A DNA stretch of 64,000 bases from assembly GCF_037126465.1 (NCBI RefSeq), contig NC_088202.1, positions 124,014,123-124,078,122 on the forward strand, in the 5' to 3' direction. The notes beneath the pieces are model-generated. The model worked only from the letters and a program-made list of their open reading frames with translations. It was not told the DNA's origin and made no database searches. Below are positions 1 to 10,439 of the stretch, one piece after another. Both the position numbers and the translations under genes were made by a program. Position 1 is the first letter of the stretch. Each line of letters starts with the position of its first letter. The stretch comes from Ornithodoros turicata (lineage: Eukaryota; Arthropoda; Arachnida; Ixodida; Argasidae).

Positions 1-3000
1 GACAGCATGATGAGCATTGTTCCAGTGGAACGATGGCGCAAAATTCGTCCCGCAGTGAGCCCTGCCTTCTCTACGGGAAAGCTGAAGAGGGTACGTGTTG
101 CTCTCAAAGCCACGACGAATGCAATGCTGACTGTCACAGTATTTCCAAAAACTCACTTTCTTCGAATATATATATTGTCTAACAGATGACCGCACTCATT
201 GAAGACTGCGCAAGAGTCACGAGGGAGCATTTGCAAAAGGCAGCGGAGAAGAACGATAATATTGACGCAAAGCAGTTAGTATCTTATATTAATTGCCGAC
301 GAGCCATGCTGACGAATTTAGCTTTGAGCTACTACGAAACTTTCTAGGTTTTTCGGAAATTTTTCGTTAGACACCATTGCAAGATGTGCATTTGGAACGA
401 ACCTGGATTCTTATTCCGATCAGACGAACGCGTTCGTGTCAAAGGCAAGAGAAGCCTTCGGACAAGATCTGAACCTGAGGTTTATATTGTTCTGTAAGTC
501 ACCTCTAATTCTTCTCTTGATGTAAGTGACGTTCCAGTTTCGAATTGTAATTGTTGTTGTGATGTTTACTCATCCCATAAATGTTTTTTTATTCACTCTC
601 CTTACAGTTCTGTTTCCTGGACTATTTAAACTTCTGAAAATTAAACCATTCAATTCGGATGTGTTCCAGTTCTTCAAGTCACTTTCAGTGAATATTATAA
701 AACAGAGGCAGGAAAAGGACAATGTAAGCCACCTATCCGCGAACTGACTTTCATTTAATTTCAAGGCGTTAGCCTCATGAGTTACCCTGTATTCTACTTT
801 TCTTGTTTGAGTTTCTGGATTGGCTTGCTGTGGGAACTAAATTGCACAGTGCACTTGGCATTACCCATGACTGCCTCGCCATTCTTACAGCGTAAGGAAG
901 ATTTTCTGCAACTAATGATGGATGCTCAAGAGGGGAACCTTGCAGCCCCAATAGAAAACACAAAAACCCGTGAAGACGAACTTTACAACTTGGGTGACGA
1001 TGAGAAGACCGTACAGTTTTCTTCAGACAAAAGTATGTGCTCGCTCGGAATCTCGCGTCTTGCTCTTCATTCGCACAAATGAAGTTGTACTGCCAATACG
1101 GACAGACAGAAACCTATAATGTATTCGTTTGTGGGTCTTCCTTCATGTCAGCTGTCACAGAGGATGAAGCTATGGCACAGTGCGTGCTGTTCTTCCTCGC
1201 TGGCCAAGACACAACTTCGTCTGTACTTTCCTTTACTCTTTACCTATTGGCTTTGCACCCAGAAATACAAGACAAACTGAGGGAGGAGGTGAACGAGTGC
1301 TTTGCCAAACACGTAAGTCGCTTGGTACCTTTCGCAAAGCTTTTTGGGGACGCGTAGTCTGTTCGTTGTTTTCTACCATGCAGAGGTCACATTACTTCTG
1401 AGGTAATTATGCACACCAAAGTCATATCCTGTAAACGCGTGCATCCGTCAATAAGAGCAGTGTTCAAGCTATGAGAGCTCAATTCTATCCGCACTTTTAT
1501 AGGTGCAGCATCGTTACTTTCATTGTGGGTTCATTGCTCTCGGTTGCTACGTTCGATTTAATTCGGGTATCTTGTGTATTTCCAGGACAACCGACCACCC
1601 TTTGATGTGATATCGAAACAGAAGTACCTGAATGCAGTTATTTCTGAATCGATGAGGATATTTCCCCCTGCTGTCAGGTGCGCATATAGTTTCTAAATTT
1701 ACTTATATGCATAGTATCCCTGTTGTATGTTGACCTACTCAACTGATCAGGTCCTTCCGGAGTGCCTTACAGAAAGGTGCATGGTGGTGACTTGCCTTTG
1801 TTGGCATCATCGTAGCACAAGTTGCTCATTAAGTACATGAAACAGAAGGCTTTACATACAAGGCCTTACAGAAGGCCTTACGTCCATATGTCGAGTCCAT
1901 ACGTCGAGGGTACCGACTATTGTATCGCACCGTCGACCTCCAGGTATAGCTTATACGCCATGCCGCTATTCCTGAGGAAGGTGTTGGAATAGCAAACCTA
2001 TTTGTGGCTAGTATGCATGACTCCAAAGCAGCACTGCAGTGCAAGGAGAGGGTGTGTCTTTTGATCTTTTGTACCTGTAGTTGTCGATATTCTAAAGGTG
2101 CACATAAGGCACTAGAAGGCGAGCTTGCTTTGCAGTGGATCTCTGGCTACATCGGAATACGAGGCGACGAAGTGGAATTGATGACTGCAACGACCCACCG
2201 TTCTTCATACTTTCAAAAGGCGACAGAAGATCCAATTTTTCTTTCAAAATGTCAGCCCTGGCTCCTGAACAGTGCCGTCATGACATCACTCAGTGCCCAT
2301 TCCTCCACGAAGTGGACACTATCCTTCTTCAGCATAATAAGGCATAACAGGGGTCGAACGTCTCCTTTACGACTTCGTTTCGGTAACTTGCCTCAGCAAC
2401 ACAATACTCTGCACATCCTGCAATGTTCCATCGATTATTGGACACTCTTCATAATCTGCCAACGCTAATCGAACGACACCTCCTCGTGCGTCAACTAGAA
2501 CCCATCACGTGTGATGCTTCCTCATGTTTGCTTCCTTTGCTTCACGGGTGCACAAGGCGTCCCCACCATTAAGTGGTCACCTCAATAAATTGGAATGCTC
2601 ATCCTAAACAATGCGCTACTGGCACGCATTACAACAGTTCGGCAGCAACAAGAAGGCATGCTGCAGGCGAATTAAACGATCGCAAAGCAAAGACAAAACT
2701 GCATGCAAGCTGGTGTACATTTCCCTGAGTCTGGGGAGATATGTACAAGGGACAGACCCAGGGAAATGGTACTAACAACTAACAGATTGCATATTGGATA
2801 CCGTATAAAACCAGAATGTAAATGTCCTAAATGTAAATCGTCGTTTTGGAAGGAGCACCTGGTTTGAGGAGTTGAGAGCGAACCGGGAACGTGTGCTGGG
2901 AGCTAATCCCGTGGGTATATGGTTCGCCACATGATGTAAGCGATGCGCGTCGTGATCCAAGACTTTTCTCTAAAGTATTGGCGGCGCTAGATAAAAATAA

Positions 3001-4135
3001 AATAAAAAATACGTTGCCAATAATTCTACATTAGGCTAACGTCTTTCTACAACTTAATAGGAAGCCTCCATTCGTTCAAAGAGCGTGTAGATGACCTCCT
3101 TCAGTTTTTCAAGGGGATTCCTAAGCGTACTGTGAGATGACGTAACTATTGAGCACTGTGTATACCTTGGAGACAAACATAATTAAGTGTGACGTTACTG
3201 CTACAGTCTTGTCGCTGGTGACAATTAGTGAGGTCAATGACGACAAGCTGCTTACATCATTACCACCATGGTGGTAATGATGTAAACAGGAGGTTGTTGT
3301 CGTAAACCCAGCTTGTCGCACCGCTATTAAGTCTATTGCTGGCGAGCTTTTTCAAAAACACACAAACATATAGCTCAGTGAACGAGCTACTATCACTGAA
3401 GTAACTGCACTTGTTGCTGGAACATCAATTAGGGTAACTAAAAACATAAAGAATAGCAAGTAATTTTATTCTAGGATTGAACGATCGACAACCCAGCCAT
3501 ACAGAATTGATGGTACAAATATCGTCGTTCCTGAGGAATGCGTCGTGGCCATACCGGTCTATGCCATGCACCATGACGCACAGTATTTCCCTGAGCCAGA
3601 GAAGTTCGATCCTGAAAGGTATGAGTGAGGCATTCAGATAGTCGCATGAGCGCTCACATGGTATGGATATATGACCCATCCATGGCTTGCATAGGTGTCA
3701 TCCTATAGGGAAATTATGCGTTTTTCAGATTCAGCGACGAGAACCTATCATCTATCCGGCCTTACACGTATCTACCATTCGGTGCGGGCCCGAGGAACTG
3801 CGTTGGTATGAGGTTCGCCCTGCACGCTGTCAAACTATGCCTTATGAACGCCATCCACTGCGCCAGATTTGTCCGAACACCAGAAACTCAGGTAATCTTA
3901 CGGGTCTCATATGTGACGAACTTGGTTTGTTGTAGACGCAACGATGCTGTTCTGTCAATTTTGTTCAGCATACCAGCTGATCCAAATCATACTTCAAATA
4001 GCACTGTGAAAGATAATCGTAGCCTATGTTTCTTGTTCTGAACAGGTTCCACTGAGCTTCTACAACGGATTTGGGCTTCTGAACGCCAAAGACATAACTC
4101 TTGGAGTTCGTCCACTCGACTCTCCACCGAACTGA
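1..4135 (+). CDS. Cytochrome P450, CYP3 clan, gene A (5'-partial, exons 5-14)
   Basis: Predicted haem-thiolate monooxygenase of the endoplasmic reticulum; substrate unknown. Exons by GT/AG sites and phase: 1-90 (partial), 186-274, 348-493, 608-723, 891-1032, 1152-1312, 1586-1677, 3475-3618, 3729-3891, 4046-4135 (TGA 4133-4135). The frame is open throughout. Visible P450 signatures are the C-helix ERWRKIRP (exon 5), the I-helix LAGQDTTS (exon 10), the K-helix ESMR (exon 11), PER|F split across the exon 12/13 junction, and the haem loop FGAGPRNCVGMRFA (exon 13). The first four coding exons lie left of the window. Intron 11 (1678-3474) is swollen by a LINE remnant. It is the counterpart of gene C. 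The family is certain. The CYP3-clan call is from motif style and N-terminal sequence of its paralogs; no subfamily is assigned. Confidence 0.9.
1960..3011 (+). mobile_element. LINE remnant (RNase H and 3' region) in intron 11 of gene A
   Basis: Translated pieces resemble the end of an I-clade-type ORF2: a stretch containing SMHDSKAALQ followed by LALQWISGYIGIRGDEVEL, matching the pattern of LINE RNase H (usually QWIPGHCGIxGNExAD). A decayed C-terminal part follows. The stretch ends in an A-rich tail of TAAAA type near 2990-3011. Frames are broken. The same remnant sits in intron 11 of genes B and C, so it inserted before those copies arose. The start is approximate. Confidence 0.55.
3252..3285. 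repeat. Perfect 34-bp palindrome in intron 11 of gene A
   Basis: Two 17-base arms without spacer: TTACATCATTACCACCA and its exact reverse complement, centred on CCATGG. A looser outer repeat, CGACAAGCTG before and CAGCTTGTCG after, could extend a cruciform; the downstream half is clearest in genes B and C. The same palindrome is at 23899-23932 and 42684-42717. It may be the core of a foldback element. No role is known. Confidence 0.9.
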
Positions 4136-4499
4136 GGTTGTGGTCCTTGAGGCGACAGATTTGCTTGCGTTCATTGCAGCTTCAGCATTCCTGAACCGCA
4201 AGGCGCAATATGGGAGTCTCTATACACGACCTCCTACAGGAGCACCCACCTGAACCGCGTGACGGCATCTGTATTTCACACTACTCCTAAAGATTGGGGA
4301 CTTGTACATATATAAGGGTTACCGTCAACTGAATAGTAAAAAAATATCAAGCACGTATTTTGTGTTCGTTATAAATATTTTTTTGATCCTGCATGTACGT
4401 TTTCTGAAGGCACACAAATCTAACTAGAGCACAACACAGTTCATGCAAAAGTATGTGACGTTTGGATGCTCACGGCACTCTACCTTGAGGTAGAATACG

Positions 4500-5175
4500 G
4501 GTTTAGATGCCGTTTTAGCAGGAACATCCGAACATCCTGTAGGACAGCGTTTGCAACTGCTGGACGACAAATTAGCCAGAATTCATTCATTACCTTATTA
4601 ATTAAATGTTATCTGGAGTATGCGAGATGGCAGAATTGGAGCCAGTCATTATTCAAATTCACCGCCCTTATTAAACACCCTGTGAAGCGAACGTACTTTT
4701 AGATATAAAATGTCAAATTTCGCTATGCAAATGAGCCGAAACTAGAACTAGGCGCTTTTCGACCTCAGCAACGACTCAGCCTCGTCCACCTTACCTGGGT
4801 CGGAGAGCGGTCTCAGATTAGCGCCTACTCCAATCAGCTCCATCGCTCCAAAGCACGTGCTCTTTCACCGGGATTGCCTTTCGCTCTTTCTGCGCTCGAG
4901 CATTCCATAGTTCTGGTTTCGGCTCATTTGCATAGCGAAATTTGGCAGTTTATATCTCGATGTATATTCGCTTCTCAGGGTGTTTAATAAGGACGATGGA
5001 TTTGAATAATGGCTGACTCCAGTTCTGCTATCCGGCATTTCCCTGAAAACGTCTAATTAATAAGTTACTTAATGAATGGAATTGTCGCTAATTAGTCAGC
5101 CAGCAGTTGCATATGCTGTCCTACAGGATGTCTGCATGGCCGTATAACCCACCTGCTGAAACGGCACCTATTGTG
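4500..5175. repeat. Long inverted-repeat (foldback) element downstream of gene A
   Basis: Two arms of roughly 250 bases are imperfect reverse complements around a spacer of about 150 bases. The left arm has TTTCGCTATGCAAATGAGCC and the right arm has GGCTCATTTGCATAGCGAAA. Both also share the segments TATTAAACACCCTG and ATCCTGTAGGACAGC. No coding frame fits a transposase. A second copy is at 43934-44609, and only the left arm is present downstream of gene B (about 25150-25440). Likely a nonautonomous DNA element; ends are approximate and no clear target duplication was found. Confidence 0.75.
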
Positions 5176-5415
5176 CTTTGCTAGCGTTTTTGTAAAAATT
5201 CTGTAACAAATAAAACAAAAACACCGTGTATATCGCTATAAAGGGAATAGGGATGTTTTCCTCGAAGGGCACTACCACAATTACAACCCCAGGCATATAC
5301 CTTATCTACAGAGAGCTCGTGCTAACAGTGGTCAGACTTTTAAAATAGGGAAATGCCTTCTTTCAGTTCAGTACGGTTACAGTTACGCACGAGTGGCCTC
5401 CTGGAGCGTTGCCCT

Positions 5416-6429
5416 CAGTGATTTTCCCAGGATTTTCTTCAGGGGGGGGGGGGAGGTGAGACATAATATGTGACGGTCTCGCATGACGTCACGTATGATG
5501 TGACCCAGTGGCTTTTCCCAGGATTTCCGTGTTGGGGGAATCGGGATTTGAAGGAGTGGAATGGGGGGTACAAATGCGCTTTAGAAGGCTTGCCCATTAA
5601 CAACTGTGTTTCTGACTAAATGTAGCGACATTCAGTTTTCAAACAGTAACGCTTTATTACGGTGAATATTGTTTTACTGCTCTCAAAACACCACCTAGGT
5701 AGTTCAGGGTTGCGAGCATCTTCTTTTCTGGTAAAAACGTTGTGTGACGTTCAAAACAGGAAAAGCGGACAGGTCACGAAAAACGCAAAAAAAAAAACGA
5801 AAAAAAAAAACGCACACATGACGCAGAGCAGTTCTCCTCATGTGAAGCGGTAAGTTTCCCCTTCATAGCCTCCTTGGTTTCCGGACCCATTTTTCAAAAG
5901 CTTCATCTATTAACTCGTGGTACTTGTCGGTGCTGCCATTAGGCGTCACCTGCTGTCGCGGAATCTGTGGTTCTTCGATGTATATCTTCACCAGAGCGTC
6001 AACATGCGGAGGAGGCAATTGCGAACATTCTGAGCAGAGTATTTGATTCATAGAACCATTCATGAAATCAATATTTTAGTGCGAGAGCAAAAGACTCGGT
6101 CTCGTTCCTGTATATCTCGTTCCCATACAGTTACCACACATTTAGCGTGAACCACGTGAACACACGTGATCCACCAATGCACCGTACTCTCGCACGATGA
6201 TCCGGTGTAACCACGTTAAACCGCTGTTACTTTTTTTATGCTTTACTCACAGCGTTCAAAACCAGTAGGCATCGTAAATATCAAGGCTTGATTTGAATAC
6301 TCGACAGGGCAGGCAGGATAACACTCCCCTGGGGGGCTGTCTCATGAGCAATTCCTGGGGGGATGTTCGACAAATTTTTTTGGGGTGGTGGTGGTAGGGG
6401 TCTACGGAGGGGTGCTGGGAAAATCACTG
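5416..6429. mobile_element. hAT-like nonautonomous transposon, 1,014 bp
   Basis: Begins CAGTGATTTTCCCAG and ends with its reverse complement CTGGGAAAATCACTG, giving 15-bp terminal inverted repeats. It is flanked by perfect 8-bp duplications GTTGCCCT at 5408-5415 and 6430-6437. The TIR style and 8-bp duplication are typical of hAT transposons. The inside has a G-run near 5444, a degenerate second CAGTGGCTTTTCCCAG block near 5510, and a 66-codon open frame on the minus strand (5863-6063) of no recognised family. No transposase is seen. The counterpart is 44850-45871. Confidence 0.85.
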
Positions 6430-6437
6430 GTTGCCCT

Positions 6438-6969
6438 GATGAATTTTCACCAATAAACCTACGAAAAATTGAAGAACCGGGTCCCTATGACAACACCTGT
6501 TCCCTTCGGTGCTTCATGTCGTGGCCGTTTCAGAAAAACGATCGAGAGAAAACAGCAAATTTGGACGCCATTTTTGTCGCTCCCTCAGACGAAACGAAAC
6601 TAAAAATTCCCTGTACAATCAGTTTACATACAGATCAATTTTCTTTGAGATTATGTTGTCCTTGTCTCGATCCTTTTATCCATAGTCATCTCCCATGCAT
6701 AATGCGTCCGCAGTGTTGTCGTAGAATATGTCTCTCACAGTCTGAATTAATAGACTTCTCCCTGTTTGTAAACAAATGACGTCATAGTGTTCGACAGCGC
6801 CACCAACTTGGTAGAGATGAACTACGCTCGAAGCTAGAGGGCGAACAAGGTCGCGCCCGAAAGCCACGGTCTTGAGGGGATTGCGATGGTCCCTGAAAGG
6901 GACGCGACCTTCGGTCTTACTTTTCTTTCAATAGGACGAGGCAGCGAACAGGTGTCCATTCGTGGAACC
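6438..6969. other. Decayed repeat flanking the 302-bp MITE, no gene
   Basis: No host exon seen. The stretch from about 6660 to 7360, leaving out the inserted MITE, is homologous in reverse orientation to the inside of the hAT-like element at 57493-58420. It is therefore probably an old, end-less relative of that element. Confidence 0.5.
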
Positions 6970-7271
6970 TAGAGTCATTAAATAGGGAGCAGAGCAGCGA
7001 CACTGAGCCACGCCGGCGAGCGAGCCCTCCATTTTGAGCCAGGCGGGGCTGCGTCGCCTAGCAATGAGACGCCAACTCCCCCTTCTCCGGTGGAGAACAA
7101 CGCGCAGCCCAGCCAGCTCGCAACCAAGGAAACCGGTTTTCGATGGAGGTGACTCAACATGTTCTTGGAAGGAGAAACCACGTGACACGATCGGCCCAAT
7201 CGCGGACACCGAACGGCCGCTTCGGCGCGGAAAAGGAATACGATACTCTGTGCCCCTATTTAGTGACTCTA
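6970..7271. mobile_element. hAT-like MITE, TAGAGTCA family, 302 bp
   Basis: Terminal inverted repeats TAGAGTCATTAAATAGGG and CCCTATTTAGTGACTCTA differ at one position. Perfect 8-bp target duplications GTGGAACC lie at 6962-6969 and 7272-7279. A homologous empty site exists inside another element (57935-57942, reverse strand), where the flanks join with a single, slightly changed copy of the 8-mer. No coding capacity. Relatives: 46407-46718, the MITE split by a LINE (31153-35657), and a 25-bp deletion form at 50646-50670. Confidence 0.9.
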
Positions 7272-7529
7272 GTGGAACCCAGCCCTCCCTTTCGGATTTG
7301 TTTCGGTTTCAGTTTGTCTACCAACGTCATGATGACGTTCCTCAGGCAGAGGTCTATTCTCCCCATAGGTCACACTAACTGTAATGTTCCCTCACTGCAG
7401 CACGTGAAACATTGCCTGAGCAACATAATCGTAATATTTCTAAAATGCATCATCTCAAAATGCTGCACCAACATCTACACCTCTACACCTCTAAACTACA
7501 CCTCTAAACGGCCGTTAGGCTTTAGCCGC

Positions 7530-8050
7530 GCAATGCTTTGCGGACGGCAGGACCTCCCAGCGATTTTACTATAGCACTCAGTCACAGACATCTGCGAGTT
7601 TGTGCAATGCAAAGTGTGTTTCGGAAGTGGTGTGCCGATGACTATATAGTGAGTGTATATTTACCCCCAGCTACCACAGTTACTGAGGGGACTTCAGTGG
7701 GATATTTGTCGGGCTTGTCCCTCCTTTTGTAGTGTGTGGTGACTTTAATGCACACAATTCTTTATGGGGCAGTGCTGCAACTGACTCCAAGGGTAGACTG
7801 TTGGCTCGCATCATGGAGGACCTAAGGCTGTGCATACTTAACGATGAATCGCCTACTTTTTTCCGCAATTCCTCTAGCTCATGCTTGGACTTAACATATT
7901 GCCCACTGGATATTTTCGACTACCTAACATGGTCAGTAGATGTGGAGACGTGGGGAAGCGACCACCTCCTGATACTGATATCTCACTCCCGCCTGAGGAC
8001 ATCTGGGACGAGAAAGTTCCGCTTACTAACTGGAAAGAACTCCGCTTTAG
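7530..8050 (+). mobile_element. LINE ORF2 endonuclease fragment
   Basis: Translated pieces show a LINE apurinic-type endonuclease domain: VCGDFNAHNSLWGS, then SSSCLDLTYCPLDIFDYLTW and GSDHLLILIS. These match catalytic motifs of exonuclease-endonuclease-phosphatase proteins. The frame is broken several times and the 5' part is missing. It may belong with the RT and RNase H piece at 10440-12503, separated by later insertions. Counterpart: 49617-50130. Confidence 0.8.
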
Positions 8051-8112
8051 AGCACTGCACGGGCCTAATTTCCAGGCCCGGCCCAGGCCGGACTGGGCGG
8101 CCCGCACCCGGC
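8051..8112. repeat. GGCCCGG-reiterated element remnant (deleted form)
   Basis: Short GC-rich stretch built from CAGGCCCGGCCC-like units directly after the endonuclease fragment. The counterpart at 50139-50288 is longer, so about 90 bases are missing here. One of several motif-reiterating elements in this window. Confidence 0.55.
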
Positions 8113-9257
8113 CCGCCTCTGCTCTATGTGTTCTCGAGGCTCGGAGGCGTATTTAGATTTACTGAAGAGCACAAATGGTACTGTGGTACTGTGACGTTAC
8201 ACGTAAGGTTTGTCTGCGCAGTGTGGTGACATGTTGCAAATGCCGCAGGGTAGGAATGCGGATAATTTGGGCCACCTAGGGTTCCTTTGACGTGCGCTAT
8301 GCTCTGGTCTCTGCTCTGGTCTTCCTTTAAATCCGCGTATTGAAAGAGCACAGCGCAGCGAGGAAAAAGACGCAGCAAATTGGTGGAGAGTGAGGAGGTA
8401 CGCTCTGTGTTTTACAGGCTGTGTTTCTCTGACGGCAAGCCGCTGTTTGCTTGGTGCTTGCTTGCTTGGGAAGGCAGCGCGCAGTGGCGCGTGGGCGATA
8501 TGTATGTACCTTTCGGATCAAGAGCGACTCATTTCCGCTCTATTGCGCATGCACTGGTGTTATTCCCCCGTCTCGAACTCTCACGCGAACGAAATATGGC
8601 AGAACACCTAACCTAACTGACCCTCGTGCCGGACTTGCTCAGCGCGCCCTCCACATCAAACATCCCCAAATGTGTCTTATCGATGTTCCTTAGTTTCACG
8701 AGTCTGTTCAAGACTTTCCACCTACCCGTCCACCCCTATTGCACCCGACTTTCAGTACATTTTGCTGCTTGGGTTTTAGCCTACTGTAGGCACGAGTGCG
8801 GCGTTTCTACCCCTCACTCCGGCTATCTCTTCTCAGCGGTAAAAGATATGTCGGTGGATTGCCATGTGTGGGGTAGAAATGAAAGGCCGAAGCATACTGC
8901 GAAGAGCCTTACGTCACCGCGATAACCAAGTTAGCCTCCGTCTTCCTCAGCACACTCACAGAGCTACCAAGGACGCCGATAAGGACGTGTGTCGACGTTC
9001 GAGCCTGCGGGACACGTTTCTTTTTCTTTCTCCTTTTCCAAACTATGATGTGTTTACTAAAAAAAGCTCTGTGCCTGGTGAAAATGCAGTAGGCGTAGGC
9101 TGTGATTCTTTGCGCGTGAACAGCTCACAACTGTCATGGCATACTGTCACCGTAACATCCTGCGCCTGCGTGCAAAAAGGGGTGGAAGAGAGTGGGAACA
9201 GACGTGATCTCGTGCTCAGACTCGACGGCGCGTTCCTGACCGACGGCGAACACTGCC
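8113..9257 (+). other. Conserved noncoding stretch upstream of a short reading frame
   Basis: No convincing exon. The stretch is well conserved with 50290-51547, apart from the hairpin-element copy at 8676-8773 here and unrelated sequence at about 50885-51050 there. Open frames are short and not preserved. It could be the 5' flank of the reading frame at 9258. Confidence 0.3.
8676..8773. mobile_element. Truncated, inverted copy of the CCCAAGCAGC hairpin element
   Basis: Matches the reverse complement of about the first 100 bases of the hairpin element at 12649-12801, including TTTAGTTTCACGAGTCTGTT-like sequence and the end TTTGCTGCTTGGG. Missing at the paralogous place in the second duplication unit (near 50880). 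Confidence 0.65.
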
Positions 9258-9413
9258 ATGAAGGTGCTAGTTAGTTATGATGGGCGAAAAGCAGTAGTGT
9301 CGGGGGGAGCTGACATCACCACAGTGGAAGACACAATTGGTGCCGCTGCCGCGCTACTGAGCATACCAGAGAAAGAACTAAAGAAGAAGAGACCAAAAGG
9401 AGCTACTTTGTAA
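9258..9413 (+). CDS. Short conserved reading frame, possible first coding exon
   Basis: Starts MKVLVSYDGRKAVVSGGADI, continues with TTVEDTIGAA and PEKELKKKRP, and gives 51 residues before a TAA. A good splice donor (GTAAGT) begins at 9410, so a first exon is possible. The other duplication unit keeps the same peptide (GRKAVASGGADITTVEDTIG), but a MITE interrupts it after five codons. Conservation of a basic, glycine-rich peptide suggests former coding use. No family is recognised and no second exon was found. It could be a relic. Confidence 0.35.
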   Translation: MKVLVSYDGRKAVVSGGADITTVEDTIGAAAALLSIPEKELKKKRPKGATL

Positions 9414-9437
9414 GTTCGAAAAACGTTCAGATAAATA

Positions 9438-10026
9438 CAGGGTGTGTGCAGAAAAACATGACCCGCATTTAGGCACATAGCTTGTTGCCTACCTAACTAA
9501 CGAACTCCCGGTGGCGCACGATGGCGCATTTATGCGTGCGAAATATGCAGAAAAATTGTGGAAGCCATACTCAGCTTAAAAAATAAACGGAACAACGAAA
9601 ACGTCGGCTTCCGTGCATCAGAATAGGGCAACATGGTGGACAACAGGGTGTATATGAAAGGGCAACACGGTTGACGTAGGAGAGGTTGACGTAGGTGTTC
9701 AAGTACCGCTAGGGGAGCTATCGGTGCATAAATCGAAACGATGTCCCACATGGATGCTCATCGACAGTACCCCTAGCGGTGCCTGCACATAACTCTCCTG
9801 AGACCGAAATGCACTAGCATGCACTGTCATGACCGCCCTATTCTAATGCATGGAAGCCCATGTTTTCGTGCTCTGTTTATTTTTTTACACTGAGCCGGCC
9901 TTCCAGGATTTTTTTGTAGCTTTCGCACGCATAAATACGCCGTCGTGCGCCACCAAAAGTTCCTCGGCTAAGTAGACAACGAGTTACATGTAAAAATGCG
10001 GGTCATGTTTTTCTGCACACACCCTG
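9438..10026. mobile_element. TA-flanked foldback element (Tc1/mariner-like MITE), 589 bp
   Basis: Ends are perfect 33-bp inverted repeats beginning CAGGGTGTGTGCAG. Beyond these, the two halves remain imperfect reverse complements to the centre near 9730, for example GGCGCATTTATGCGTGCG and TACCGCTAGGGG with their partners. It is bordered by TA on both sides, and the second duplication unit shows the uninterrupted site (ATAAATATATCAATTC near 52290). TA duplication fits the Tc1/mariner superfamily. Its transcript would fold into one long hairpin. No transposase. Confidence 0.88.
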
Positions 10027-10184
10027 TATATCAATTCACTTATCGTTCAATCCGTGCATGACTGTGCAGACGAAGGGAAGAAACTGCGTCACTTTAGGCT
10101 GTCAGTTCGTTCCAGACAGTCATGCATACCACATAGCTCTCCCATGAGGTATAACACATATGCCTTAAGGGGCATAATACTCAA

Positions 10185-10355
10185 CCGTGGACGGGTAGAC
10201 CTCTTCAACGAAGAGGGTAGAGCTGCCACCCTACTATGGGGTAGGTCTGTTCTACCCCGGTAGAAGTGGCTGGGTAGAACTGCTTCTACCCCTCATTGTC
10301 TACCCCAAAAGGGTTGAAAATTTGGGACAACGCACTTCTACCCCAAAAGGTAAAA
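10185..10355. repeat. TCTACCCC/GGGTAGA-reiterated segment
   Basis: Many copies of TCTACCCC and GGGTAGA on both strands, then CCCCAAAAGG twice. This is the compact inside of a probable nonautonomous transposon; ends were not resolved. Counterpart: about 52460-52620. Confidence 0.5.
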
Positions 10356-10439
10356 AAAAAACCTTTTTTCTTTCTTTCTTAGATTGTACCCAATGAAAAA
10401 AAAAAGTGACATTAAAATTCAGCTGTCCAGTCTCGCCAA

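Noticed and set aside
777..1082. Separate 101-residue protein starting in intron 8 of gene A
   Set aside because: It is exon 9 of the P450 read through from the intron in the same frame.
3055..3140. Extra P450 exon in intron 11 (SLHSFKERVDDLLQFFKGIP)
   Set aside because: It slightly resembles exon 8 (DVFQFFKSL), but it is short, ends in a stop, and splice phases do not fit.
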